In this document: in pieces, positions 1 to 9,485 of the stretch | Layout: each line of letters begins with the position of its first letter | Position numbering within the stretch: the first letter of the stretch is position 1 | Notes under the pieces: generated by a model | Told to the model about the DNA's origin: nothing | Databases searched by the model: none | The model's input: only the letters and a program-made list of their open reading frames with translations | NCBI GenBank assembly: GCA_964059195.1 | Contig: CAXKWD010000001.1 | Span: 215,458,484 to 215,522,483 of the forward strand | DNA: 64,000 nucleotides | Reading direction: 5' to 3' | Origin: Ectobius pallidus | Lineage: Eukaryota > Arthropoda > Insecta > Blattodea > Ectobiidae | Made by a program: the position numbers and the translations under genes

Positions 1-442
1 TTGTTGTAAGCTGTGGCAAAAGACTGGATATCACAGATAACATAAACCTCAGAGATATTCTTTGTGCAAATAAAGCTGACAAAATAACACATTCCGGAAT
101 AAAACATTTAAGCTGTTAAGTGGCAGGATGATGATAATTTACAGACAAGATGATAAAAGAAGATGTCATATCAATCAATAGAACTTTGCATCGCAACAAT
201 TTTCTGTACTTGGGAGCACTTCCAACTGTTACAGCTAAATAACAGAACACTCTCTTGGTGTCAGTCACCAGAAAAAATACCTGAAACATACGACTAATTC
301 CACCAATGGCATGAAGGCAACACTTTTCATATTTATGTTCAAGTAACAACACAAATTATACCTCTTGCACTGAACTTCCTGCATCTTCATATGTCTACAA
401 ACACAGTAGGCTGGAGTTAAAAATAAAATAGAAACAGATCCA
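1..442. other. no recognisable gene
   Basis: AT-rich sequence with short open frames on the minus strand only. None resembles a known protein, and no terminal repeats were seen. Confidence 0.5.
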
Positions 443-808
443 TTAATTACAAAGGTCAATTTTTAAACACTTGTAGCTCTACTTACGTCACAATTTTTGG
501 GATGAGAGTCTTCCCCGAAACTAGTCCAAAAATTGTGACGTAAGTAGAGCTACAAGTAATTAGAATTTTAGAAAGTTTATACAGGGAAGTTAATATTACG
601 AAAAAATAATATTGAGATAGATACATACACTGCTTCCCTTATTTTAATTACTAACCTGAATGGAGTATAACTGGTGAACATGGTGGGAAGGCTCACCGAA
701 ACCTGGGTTCAGGTTAGTAATTAAAATAAGGGAAGCAGTGTATGTATCTATCTCAATATTATTTTTTCGTAGAGCTACAAGTGTTTAAAAATTGACCATT
801 GTAATTAA
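443..808. mobile_element. PLE-type foldback (outer), split by a second foldback
   Basis: Arms 443-500 and 526-556 plus 769-808 pair as one inverted repeat once the insert 557-768 is removed. The inner hairpin 470-500/526-556 is perfect over 31 bases. The loop region reads GGGATGAGAG...CCCCGAAACTAGTCC, resembling the GAAAC core at PLE ends. Neither a 3' tail nor a target duplication was found for the outer unit. Confidence 0.6.
557..768 (-). mobile_element. PLE-type inverted dimer nested inside the outer foldback
   Basis: Two 63-base arms (598-660 and 708-770) flank a 47-base spacer. A 41-base tail at 557-597 occurs on one side only; its minus strand has CTTCCCTGT, like the tails of the other dimers. 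The unit is flanked by a perfect 13-bp direct repeat GTAGAGCTACAAG (544-556 and 769-781), so it inserted as one piece. The right repeat overlaps the arm by two bases. Confidence 0.75.
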
Positions 809-826
809 TCAATCAATAGCTTTACT

Positions 827-1260
827 TCTGTAGCAAGATTGAGATCGGAAATATACACACAAAACTTCACTAAAAAGGTATATTTACCCAGAATGATCAT
901 TTCAACGGGTCTTCCCGCCATCATCAGCTGATTCTGGCGGCGGATGAATGAACTTGTCAATCAAGGTTCCATGTATGCCAACTGAAGTGAAGTATGGGAA
1001 AAAATATTCATTAAAAAGAACCGAGAAAATCTTTTAAACTTTGACACTTCAGTTGGCATACATGGAACCTTGATTGACAAGTTCATTCATCCGCCGCCAG
1101 AGGGCCAGTCGGAATCAGCTGATGATGGCGGGAAGACCCGTTGAAATGATCATTCTGGGTAAATATACCTTTTTAGTGAAGTTTTGTGTGTATATTTCCG
1201 ATCTCAATCTTGCTACAGATTTGAACACTTCACTGTAAATTTCCATCTAATATTTATATT
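827..1260 (+). mobile_element. PLE-type inverted dimer
   Basis: Arms 829-989 and 1045-1217; the left arm has a 12-base internal deletion. A 43-base 3' tail (1218-1260) with ACACTTCACTGTA is found only on the right. Flanked by 12-bp repeats AATAGCTTTACT (815-826, 1261-1272). The sense arm encodes the C-terminal PLE peptide [20 protein letters not shown] just before the ribozyme-like core. Confidence 0.82.
1113..1160 (+). ncRNA. hammerhead ribozyme-like fold in PLE 3' end
   Basis: The core CTGATGA (1119-1125) is followed by stem II built from GGG/CCC with an AAGA loop, then GAAA (1143-1146). Next is the tiny palindrome ATGATCAT (stem III) and the cleavage-type triplet ATT (1152-1154). Stem I can pair CAG (1116-1118) with CTG (1155-1157). 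Hammerheads in PLE terminal repeats are known; activity of this copy is untested. Confidence 0.5.
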
Positions 1261-1321
1261 AATAGCTTTACTGTTTATACCACTTCTCCCGTTTTATACA
1301 TTTATTAGAAACAGATCATTC

Positions 1322-2041
1322 TTCTACAGTGTGTTTCATGTAATAATTAGCCAACTGTGTGAGTTTCTGCGTCGTTGCGGCCACAGCTCTAACTGCCAAG
1401 CGATCAGGCAAAATATCTACACAAATAAAGCTGCTAACGGTGTAATGATTCAGGTTCTCCCAATTAAAGTTAAAGTTAAAATTACAATGAAAATAACCAT
1501 GTACCTCATCACAAGAGATGTTGGAAATGTCCTCCTCTTGCATCTACACAACACTGGCATCTTTTTAGAAAATTTTGTTTCACGTGCATAAGTTCAGCTT
1601 CCAAGATAGAGTTAATTTCTCTTGTGATATTGTCTTTAAGTTCTTCTAACAATATATGACTATTATTTATGGGGGAAATTGAAAAATAAAGTGTCAAGTT
1701 CAAAGCCCCATACATTAAAAGAACTTAAAGGCAATATCACGAGAGAAATTAATTCTATCTCGGAAGTTGAACCTATGGGCACGAAAGAAAATTTCCTAAA
1801 AATGTGCCAGTGTTGTGTGGATGCAAGGGGGAAGACATTTCCAACATCTCTTGTGATGAGGTACATGGTTATTTTCATTGTAATTTTAATTGTAACTATG
1901 AGAATCTGAATCATTACACTGTTAGCGGTTTTATTTGTGTAGATATTTCATCGGATTGCTCAGGAGTTAGAGCTGTGGCTGTCGCAATGCAGAAACCTAC
2001 ACGTAGTGGCCAACTTCTACGTGAAATGCACTGTAGATGGT
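1322..2041. mobile_element. palindromic remnant of a Tc/mariner-like DDE transposon
   Basis: Long imperfect inverted arms (about 1322-1645 and 1720-2041) both encode the end of a transposase-like protein: LKELK(D/G)NITREINSI...FLKxCQCCVDARG. That layout matches the C-terminus of insect IS630/Tc-mariner transposases (ELK..I..EI..I...). Both arms carry in-frame damage. No target duplication was established. Confidence 0.6.
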
Positions 2042-3295
2042 GCTACAACGCTAGTGATTCTTGTAGATGCAGAAGCCAGTCCGAACAACAAAGCAAACTT
2101 CACGATTAAAGCTCTTTCATTCGAGGGTTTCATCAAGAAATTTTCAACACCTTCTCTCTGACCGTTTTCTTTATTCATAATCCTTTGAACCACCTTGCTT
2201 TAAAAATTCACACAATTACTGTTTTTTCTCAATCTTCACAATCTATTAACTATCATCTTTTTGAAGACTGAATATTTCGAACACACTGAGTTAGGACAAA
2301 ATTTTGTAGTATACAATGCTCAATAAAATTTGAGCTTGTTAAAGAGGTAAATTAGAAGTAAATAGGGTAATCACACGAAACAAAAATATATCAAGAACAA
2401 AAGACATTTCATTTGAAATCCCAGCAATCAATGAATACGGGGGGGGGGGGGGGGGGGGGGGGACAAGGAACTAAACTAAATTATTATAAAGCTATAAAAT
2501 TTTAGGCTTCAGTCTGAGTTAAACTAAGAGAGAATAATCTAGTAATGTACTCTCACAGTCACTGGGACTTTATCTGAATTAGGAGTTCTATTATTTCTAA
2601 CGTTCTTTCTTGTCTCTACAATTTCATCACAATTATATGATATGACAGTATTTGCTTTAACATCTTGCTGCATGACACAGAAGGTGTGATACTAGGACAA
2701 CAGGTAAAAGTAGGAGCTTTAGATCGTGTTAAATATGCAGGAAGTTCCGTGCAGCAACACCGTTCAAGTGTACTTATATTGCAATGGTGGAACAGTTTAA
2801 CAAGTCTTCTTTACAAACTAGACAGTGCACATTAAAACAACTTAACTATAATACAACACGATGCACTTAGTGTTTACAATATTTACAGATCAAAACTCCA
2901 CACTATTGTACTTCTTATGTGATGTTGACAGAACGCATTAACCTAACATACTAGAGGGGGATGAAAAACACAGGGCCCAATAAGTCTCTTTCTACAAAAA
3001 ATGTACGAGAGGAGCCATACAAATAATGGCTTTTTATGTGGCTTTTTTCCCCATTTTGGCAGAAATACATTTGTGCTGTCCTAAATAAGGAAACCTGCCA
3101 GATATCTGACAGTTAGGAAGCAATTGTTCTGCTGGGAAGGTTAGTTTATTGCAAAATCATTTGACTTAACACTAGGGAATCTGATAGATTCTGAGTCACT
3201 ATAATAACATTAAGCAAAGGTACACATGCAGCGAAATTCCCAATTTCTTTTTGTAAAAGATTCAGTAAGTCAAAGCAAAAATAAAATTATCAAAA
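2042..3295. other. no gene; unclassified AT-rich DNA
   Basis: No protein-like frame and no clear terminal repeats were recognised. It contains the poly-G tract listed separately. Confidence 0.5.
2439..2462 (+). repeat. poly-G tract (24 G)
   Basis: Twenty-four consecutive G in AT-rich surroundings; G-quadruplex prone and a likely length-error site in assembly. Confidence 0.9.
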
Positions 3296-3307
3296 ACTTA
3301 ATTAGAA

Positions 3308-4213
3308 ATATACATACTTAATTCAGTTTTCCACTCAACTTCACTTATATAAGTAATGACTTACACATAATGCATTTCACAGCTTCTTAGCTGCATCATC
3401 AGATGAGGTCAACTGCCGAGTTTGCTGGAGGACCGGTAGATGTCTCTGTTGGGCGTATCAGTGTAGTGATGAGGTCGTTTTCCTTTGGGATATCGAAATT
3501 TACCAAGTTATTCCTGTTCCTTTGAATGAAAATTTTTTCCCATACCGTTAGTTCTATCGGTTTTGTTACTGATTTTACTAATTTAATGTCCTCTTCAAAT
3601 TCATGTCCTGTGGTCCAAAAATGATGTGCAACAGCCGACTTTTCTGTTTGTTTGTACTTTATATTTCTTAAGTGTTCCTTATGCCTTATATTTAAATTTC
3701 TCTTGGTTTTTCCAATATACAGTTTGTTGCAGTAAAATGCAAAGACTGCAACAAACTGTATATTGGAAAAACCAAGAGAAATTTAAATATAAGGCATAAG
3801 GAACACTTAAGAAATATAAAGTACAAACAAACAGAAAAGTCGGCTGTTGCACATCATTTTTGGACCACAGGACATGAATTTGAAGAGGACATTAAATTAG
3901 TAAAATCAGTAACAAAACCGATAGAACTAACGGTATGGGAAAAAATTTTCATTCAAAGGAACAGGAATAACTTGGTAAATTTCGATATCCCAAAGGAAAA
4001 CGACCTCATCACTACACTGATACGCCCAACAGAGACATCTACCGGTCCTCCAGCAAACTCGGCAGTTGACCTCATCTGATGATGCAGCTAAGAAGCTGTG
4101 AAATGCATTATGTGTAAGTCATTACTTATATAAGTGAAGTTGAGTGGAAAACTGAATTAAGTATGTATATTTGATTACTTCACTGTGAATCCCGGTTACA
4201 ATTTTTATTTATT
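3308..4213 (+). mobile_element. PLE inverted dimer with 427-bp near-perfect arms
   Basis: Arms 3307-3733 and 3745-4171 are equal in length (427) with an 11-base spacer. The plus-strand arm encodes DCNKLYIGKTKRNLNIRHKE...FIQRNRNNLVNFDIP, the second half of the PLE GIY-YIG endonuclease region and C-terminus. A 42-base tail (4172-4213) containing ACTTCACTGTGAATCCC occurs on the right only. Flanks are 12-bp repeats ACTTAATTAGAA (3296-3307 and 4214-4225). The coding frame starts at the spacer, so both copies are 5'-truncated. Confidence 0.88.
4072..4114 (+). ncRNA. hammerhead ribozyme-like fold (mirror copy at 3364-3406 minus)
   Basis: CTGATGA at 4076-4082; stem II GCAGC/GCTGT with a UAAGAA loop; GAAA at 4100-4103; stem III palindrome ATGCAT; triplet ATT (4107-4109). 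Stem I: CAT (4073-4075) with ATG (4110-4112). The paired bases differ from the 1.1-kb copy (CAG/CTG), which is compensatory. Confidence 0.5.
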
Positions 4214-4713
4214 ACTTAATTAGAAGTTGTGTTTTTCAGCTCTTACAACTCATCTTCACTCCCAAGTACTGTGAACTTTATCAAAGTATAAATAGTTCTC
4301 ATCAATGCTTTTTTCTGCCGGTACTAATGATCGAAATTGAAGGTAGTATCAATTGGGCCATCATTTTGATAATATCAAATTATAAAATCACTATTCGAAT
4401 AAAGTTAATGATATAAAATAATAAAAAAACAGTTTAAGTACACACTAAAATTCACTTTGTGTTTAATTTCCTTTGCTTCAATTTTTTTTCTTTATCGTTA
4501 TCGTCACAAAATTCAAATGCCAACTTAAAATGAGGGAAAATGAAACTAAATTTAAAATCAAAACAAAAATAGCAATTCAGTAAATGTAATGTTTAGTGTA
4601 AGCAACATAAAAATATTAACCTTAACTACCAAAGCTTAATCTGCGAATGTTGGTTGGTTGGTTGCTAATGCTCTAGGAGTTGGAGGATCTCCATTTTCCT
4701 TCTGGCTTCCCAG

Positions 4714-5566
4714 TACCGTATTTACTCGTCTATAGCACCCCCTCACCTATAATACCCCCCAATTTTCGACAACGCAAAAAAATAAAAAAAATAATAATAA
4801 AAAAAAAAATAATAATAATAATAATAATATTCAGAAAATCTTTTAAAGTGATCGGCAACTGCAACATTCCTGTTAACGGTAAAATCCACACTTCCCTGTC
4901 ACCTGTGTGTTGGCCTTAGGTACTCTCACCTCCCCCATAGATTTCTCAATGCCCTTCAGGTTTTTGAGTTCAACTTCCGCCATACGCGTGTATTGTGTTG
5001 TGTTGTTGCCTGCCTGAGAGTTAGTAAGCACGTGAAAAATGAGTTGGAGAGCAAGTTTTACGGCATCCATCAAGTTGAGTGTATTAGAATATGCAGCCAT
5101 GTATGTTATCTTATTGGCGTAAACAGAAAAACAAATTATCAGGAGCAAAGAAAATGTTGAAATCATTCCGTGGTGTGAAGAAAGGGAGATACGAAATTTA
5201 GGCAGTTGCTGCCCAGTTGGATGACAACATTGCAATGCTGAGTTAACCTTGAACACCACGCGGGCACGCGCAGCATTTAGTCACGTGACCCAGTCAGCTG
5301 CGGTAATGCAGGAGGGAGCTATACCAAACTGTTTAAAACTCTAAAGTTAAATTGACGTGATAATTTAACTTTTTGTAAATAAAAAAAAAATGGATTTAAA
5401 CTATTTTGCGTGTTGATTTAAAGACGCTAAATGTGTCTTTTTCTGTTTTTAAAGCATGACAACCCAACCTATGTCATGCGAAAATTTTCACCTATTATAC
5501 CCTCCCCTATTTTAGAAGTTGAAAATTGTGAAAAAAGGGGGGTGTTATAGGTGAGTAAATACGGTA
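4714..5566. mobile_element. non-autonomous TIR transposon, pogo/Tigger-like ends
   Basis: Starts TACCGTATTTACTCGTCTAT and ends with its inverse, GGGGTGTTATAGGTGAGTAAATACGGTA in shortened form. TA lies at both borders and the total length is 853 bp. No transposase is seen. TIR style and TA target suggest a Tc1/mariner (pogo) derivative. Confidence 0.75.
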
Positions 5567-6259
5567 TCTTCTGACTAGCTGTGATGAAGGTTCTTCACTA
5601 GTTGATGTAAGATAACCCGTATTTTTCAAACGGGGATTTAAGGAAAAAAACACAGTTCAGCAATTTATAAGCATCTGAACTCTTGTCACAAATATTACAA
5701 ACGTCAATAATTTCTTGACATGATTTAGTTATTAAAAGTTATTTCTGGAACTGTTCATATTTGATCATCTTTCAACTCAGATGTTTCCTTGCTTAAGACA
5801 AGACTTTTTAATTCATAAATTAATTGATTTAACGCTTTCAGGGGGGAATTTACATATTCATATAAGCAATCATCATTGAGCTCTACGTTTAAAATCTGAG
5901 GAAAATTTTTGTAGAATAATTGGTCTCCATAAATAACAAACAAGTTTTGTTTGTCTCAGAAAAATTGTGTTAAATTTTGAGGTGTGTCTTATACAAAGGA
6001 GTGACCTATACAACAGAAAATATTTTTTTTTATATTCTTCAGTGCTATTAAAAAAATAGCCCATTTTTTAAAGGTTTGTATAAAGCATAGAAGTAGCCTA
6101 TTTCTCTTTTTGACCTCATTATAAAATTAGTAAAAAAGTTGGCATTGTATTTAAGGTGTAAAATATTATCGTACATACATGAACTATGCTTTAAAAATGT
6201 GTATCAAAATTCCTTCAAGCCACTAAAAAATAGTTAAAAGGTAGGGCCTTAGTCGAAAA
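5567..6259. other. no gene seen
   Basis: AT-rich; two short overlapping minus-strand frames near 5755-6064 resemble nothing known. Confidence 0.45.
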
Positions 6260-6365
6260 ATAAAACGCTTTTAACTCCACTTACGTCAATTTTTAAAAAA
6301 CCTGGACTAGTTTCGAGAGTGTTTCTCCCATCATCGGGTGGCGGTCGACCAGTCTACTATCCAAG
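6260..6365 (-). mobile_element. solo PLE 3'-end fragment
   Basis: The minus strand reads CCGATGATGGGAGAAACACT and then CTCGAAACTAGTCC...TTGACGTAAGTGGAG. This is the same terminal organisation as the 0.5-kb and 6.7-kb copies. Degraded, with a non-consensus core. Confidence 0.5.
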
Positions 6366-6475
6366 TTACAAAATTTTACTGCAATCTTCCTGAAAGCAGT
6401 TCGGCAGTGGTAGTACAAGACATCTTCCAGTTAAGCTATCTGGAAGTTAGGTATCAGAAGGATTTATCAGGAGGG
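6366..6475 (+). mobile_element. fragment of a TIR transposon family also at 21.3 and 50.5 kb
   Basis: Matches 50930-51030, with shared words such as CATCTTCCAGTTAAGCTATC. Only one end of the family is present. Confidence 0.6.
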
Positions 6476-6654
6476 TACTTTCAACATGCTGACACACTGA
6501 TAATTCCTATACCATGTACAGGCTGAGTCACAATGCAGTTTATTATCAGCAGGGCTCAGATTTTGATGACCGAAAAATACTTAAAATATGAGCTATAAGA
6601 TGACCACAAAAATACAATAAATGACCCGAAAACTAACAAAAATGTGTAAAACAT

Positions 6655-7243
6655 AACTGAACTAGTTAAATATTATATTAACACTTAATGCTTCACTTAC
6701 GTCGCTGTTTATGAGCAGGACATGTTTTGGGATTCTTATCCCATCTTCGGCTGCTGGTCAACTGGCAATTGGCGATCATGGTTAGTGGTCTTGATGGTTT
6801 GTCCAGTGCTGCCCTCTCTTCTCTTGGCTGTAAGCTTGATGACATCATCCACCGGCGGTATTTCAAAATTCATAACATTGCTGCTGTTCTTAGTGATGAA
6901 AATCTTCTCCCAGGTGTTCAGTTCTGCCCGTGTCTTGACGGAGAAGATTTTCATCACTAAGAACAGCAGCAATGTTATGAATTTTGAAATACCGCCGGTG
7001 GATGATGTCATCAAGCTTACAGCCAAGAGAAGAGAGGGCAGCACTGGACAAACCATCAAGACCACTAACCATGATCGCCAATTGCCAGTTGACCAGCAGC
7101 CGAAGATGGGATAAGAATCCCGAAACATGTCCTGCTCATAAACAGCGACGTAAGTGAAGCATTAAGTGTTAATATAATATTTAACTAGTTCAGTTATTCA
7201 TGTGCTCCACTGTGTATATTACTTCGTTTTAATTATTATTTTT
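6655..7243 (+). mobile_element. PLE inverted dimer
   Basis: Equal 258-base arms (6653-6910, 6940-7197) flank a 29-base spacer. The spacer continues the left copy and matches the longer monomer at 31.0 kb, so the two copies are truncated 29 bases apart. The plus-strand arm encodes [20 protein letters not shown]...[11 protein letters not shown] 46-base right tail has a TCCACTGTGTATATTAC motif. Flanked by 13-bp repeats ATGTGTAAAACAT (6642-6654, 7244-7256). Confidence 0.85.
7095..7136 (+). ncRNA. hammerhead-like fold, altered core
   Basis: Stem I AGCAG (7095-7099)/CTGCT (7132-7136); core CCGAAGA instead of CTGATGA; stem II GGGAT/ATCCC; GAAA (7122-7125); triplet GTC (7129-7131). Stem I is the longest of the copies, but the altered core makes activity doubtful. 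Confidence 0.4.
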
Positions 7244-7578
7244 ATGTGTAAAACATTTGTATGAAAATGGTATTTTATTCATCAGAAGTGTGTCTATTCT
7301 ATATTCCTGTTGCTGACCCAATTATAGGCTTGTAATTAGTTAATTACATATGGTTAAATGCAAGATGCACACACCGTCTTTCTGTATCCAAATTAAAATT
7401 ACAATAACATTAATTTTTAATATTTATTTAGAGTTCATTGTAAGTAAATACACAAAAACTCTATACAATGCAAGAAACAATACAAAATGAGAAAATAATG
7501 ACTTTGAATTTAGGAAAATTACCTAAAAATATGAAATGGGGAAAAAGACCATGAAATGACCATGAGATTAAAAAAAAT

Positions 7579-8316
7579 TACCGTATTTATCTGAATATAA
7601 GCCGCACTTTTTTTCCTAGAATAAGCCCAACAAAATATGCCTGCGGCTTAAAATCGCGTACGAGTGTTTTTAGGCAATAATGGTAAAAATGAGCACAATA
7701 TAGCCGGTTGATCCATCGTAGCTGGTTTCCACCTCCAAGCACCGCCACCTATCGATTATCTCGAATCTCCAGAACTATCGATATATTAATCGATTTAACA
7801 TCAAAAATATATCGATTTAATCGAAGCATCGTAAAAGATGCGTAAGCAAGTGATGTTTTGCGTATTTTTGTCATTTTTATGGCAGTATTACAGAATATGT
7901 ATGTATTATGAACTGCTCAGAAGTAAAAGAAATGCCGTAACATATGGGAATGTGAATAAAGGCAATTTTGAACTGATGGTAACTGAAAGTAAAATTAAGA
8001 AAAATAGAAAAATCGCGCGAAATTCAACACTGATAGTCATATGAAGTGTAAAGTACTGATTTTTGTTTTCTTTTTCGTCAGTTTTATTTAATTATATTAA
8101 ATAAAATTATAATATCATAACTTAAGTCAGCTGATACTTTCTTTTCCTTATTTCAGGCCTATTTTGGATAAGAAATGTGTTACTTCAATATTATGAAAAT
8201 GAGGCAATTTAATTTTTCACTTTGGGGTTAATTTAATTATTTTTCCTTTACTTTACTGTTAAAAAGGCAGGTGCGGCTTAAATTCATGGGCGGCTTATAT
8301 TCGGATAAATACGGTA
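7579..8316. mobile_element. TIR transposon, TACCGTATTTATCTGAATATA family copy 1
   Basis: The left end TACCGTATTTATCTGAATAT...AAGCCGCAC is inverted at 8290-8316. Sub-terminal GCGGCTTA motifs repeat inside the TIR. Homologous copies at 16980-18105 and 60607-61240. A 68-residue frame inside is not recognisable. Confidence 0.8.
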
Positions 8317-9152
8317 CCTAAAAATTAAATTTTGGGGAAAACGATCCAAAAAATGGCCTGAAAAATCACCATTTTTCTAATCTAGAAGTCACGATCAGAA
8401 TATCTGCACTAGTGGGCAACGTCCATGATGTAACAGTTAAAAGATGACATGTCATCAAAATCCAGGTCCTGGTTATCAGATACAAACACATGATTCGCAA
8501 TAAAATAATGTTCCCAGCTTTGTTTGCTGTGTGTTGCACAATGCCTGCAACTTTTCTTGCTAACCAATTAGCGGATATTTGTACAGATCCTCTTGTACAT
8601 ATAAAATCATATAAAAATCACACAGGATGTCATAAGACAAATCTTACATTTTCACTTGTTAGAAATATCTTCTTTACAAGCACATGCTTTTCCATTGCAG
8701 GAAATGTTACTTTACAGTAATATATATTTATTTAACTTTACCAATAGAGAAGAGACCTATTGGGCATTTAACACTAACAGAATCTATTCTGAAGTCCACT
8801 TTCGGCTTGATAATCCCAAAATAAAGTTCCTCATTACAAAGCACTTGTATATTAAGGTGCAACACGTCCCCGCCATGCTTTCTCGACAAACATGGCTACC
8901 TCCTATTTAATAATATATATATATGTATATCACAAGCTAAAGATACTTACACTATAGTCGTATATCTATATATGCACACAGTCACACTCAAAGTATAAAA
9001 ATTATACTACAAGGATGTGTCTTAGGGGAGGACCTTCATTGGTACATAGTAATGTAAAAATAATCTACAAAATTTGAAGAAACTTGGAAGTTTCTTGTGT
9101 CGGTGGAATTGGTTGACTTAGCTTTTCAAGGGAATGTAGTCTGTACCTTAAC
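8317..9152 (-). other. trr 3' flank, probable 3' UTR
   Basis: Downstream of the stop codon on the minus strand. No terminal repeats or protein match seen; the UTR end is not defined. Confidence 0.4.
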
Positions 9153-9245
9153 TTAGTTCATCCACTTCCTGCAGTTGGGCGCACCGCAGTTGCATGGAAT
9201 CTTGTGTTGATCATCTTCTATGTCGAATTTGTAGTCGTACGCCAG
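9153..9245 (-). CDS. trr: trr terminal exon: SET Tyr and post-SET, stop codon
   Basis: The exon encodes [20 protein letters not shown], then [10 protein letters not shown] and TAA at 9153-9155. YDY provides the catalytic Tyr, and CxC...C is the post-SET zinc site. KWMN at the very C-terminus is characteristic of KMT2 proteins. Acceptor TTTGCAG|CTG. A possible minus-strand AATAAA lies near 8727-8732, about 420 bases past the stop, but is not confirmed as the poly(A) signal. Confidence 0.97.
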   Translation of the reverse strand: MAYDYKFDIEDDQHKIPCNCGAPNCRKWMN

Positions 9246-9446
9246 CTGCAAATTCAAATACAATATGAACTGATGAACACATATAATTTACTATATCCAA
9301 TTTAGCATTCAATATTTCACTACTTCACTGTGATTCCCGTAAAAATTGCATTGGTGTAATAGTTACTGTATAACTACTATATATTTCTGCAGGTAAGTTG
9401 ATAGTTGAATCATAAAAAAAGGCCCCGAAAATTATAGGACAGATAC

Positions 9447-9485
<39 letters not shown>

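Noticed and set aside
500..530. Hammerhead core in the outer 0.5-kb foldback
   Set aside because: GAAAC and the triplet are present but the CTGATGA part is lost, so no fold is claimed.
6722..7128. Two 130-residue open frames on opposite strands with nearly the same translation
   Set aside because: They result from the palindrome of the PLE dimer, not a pair of genes.
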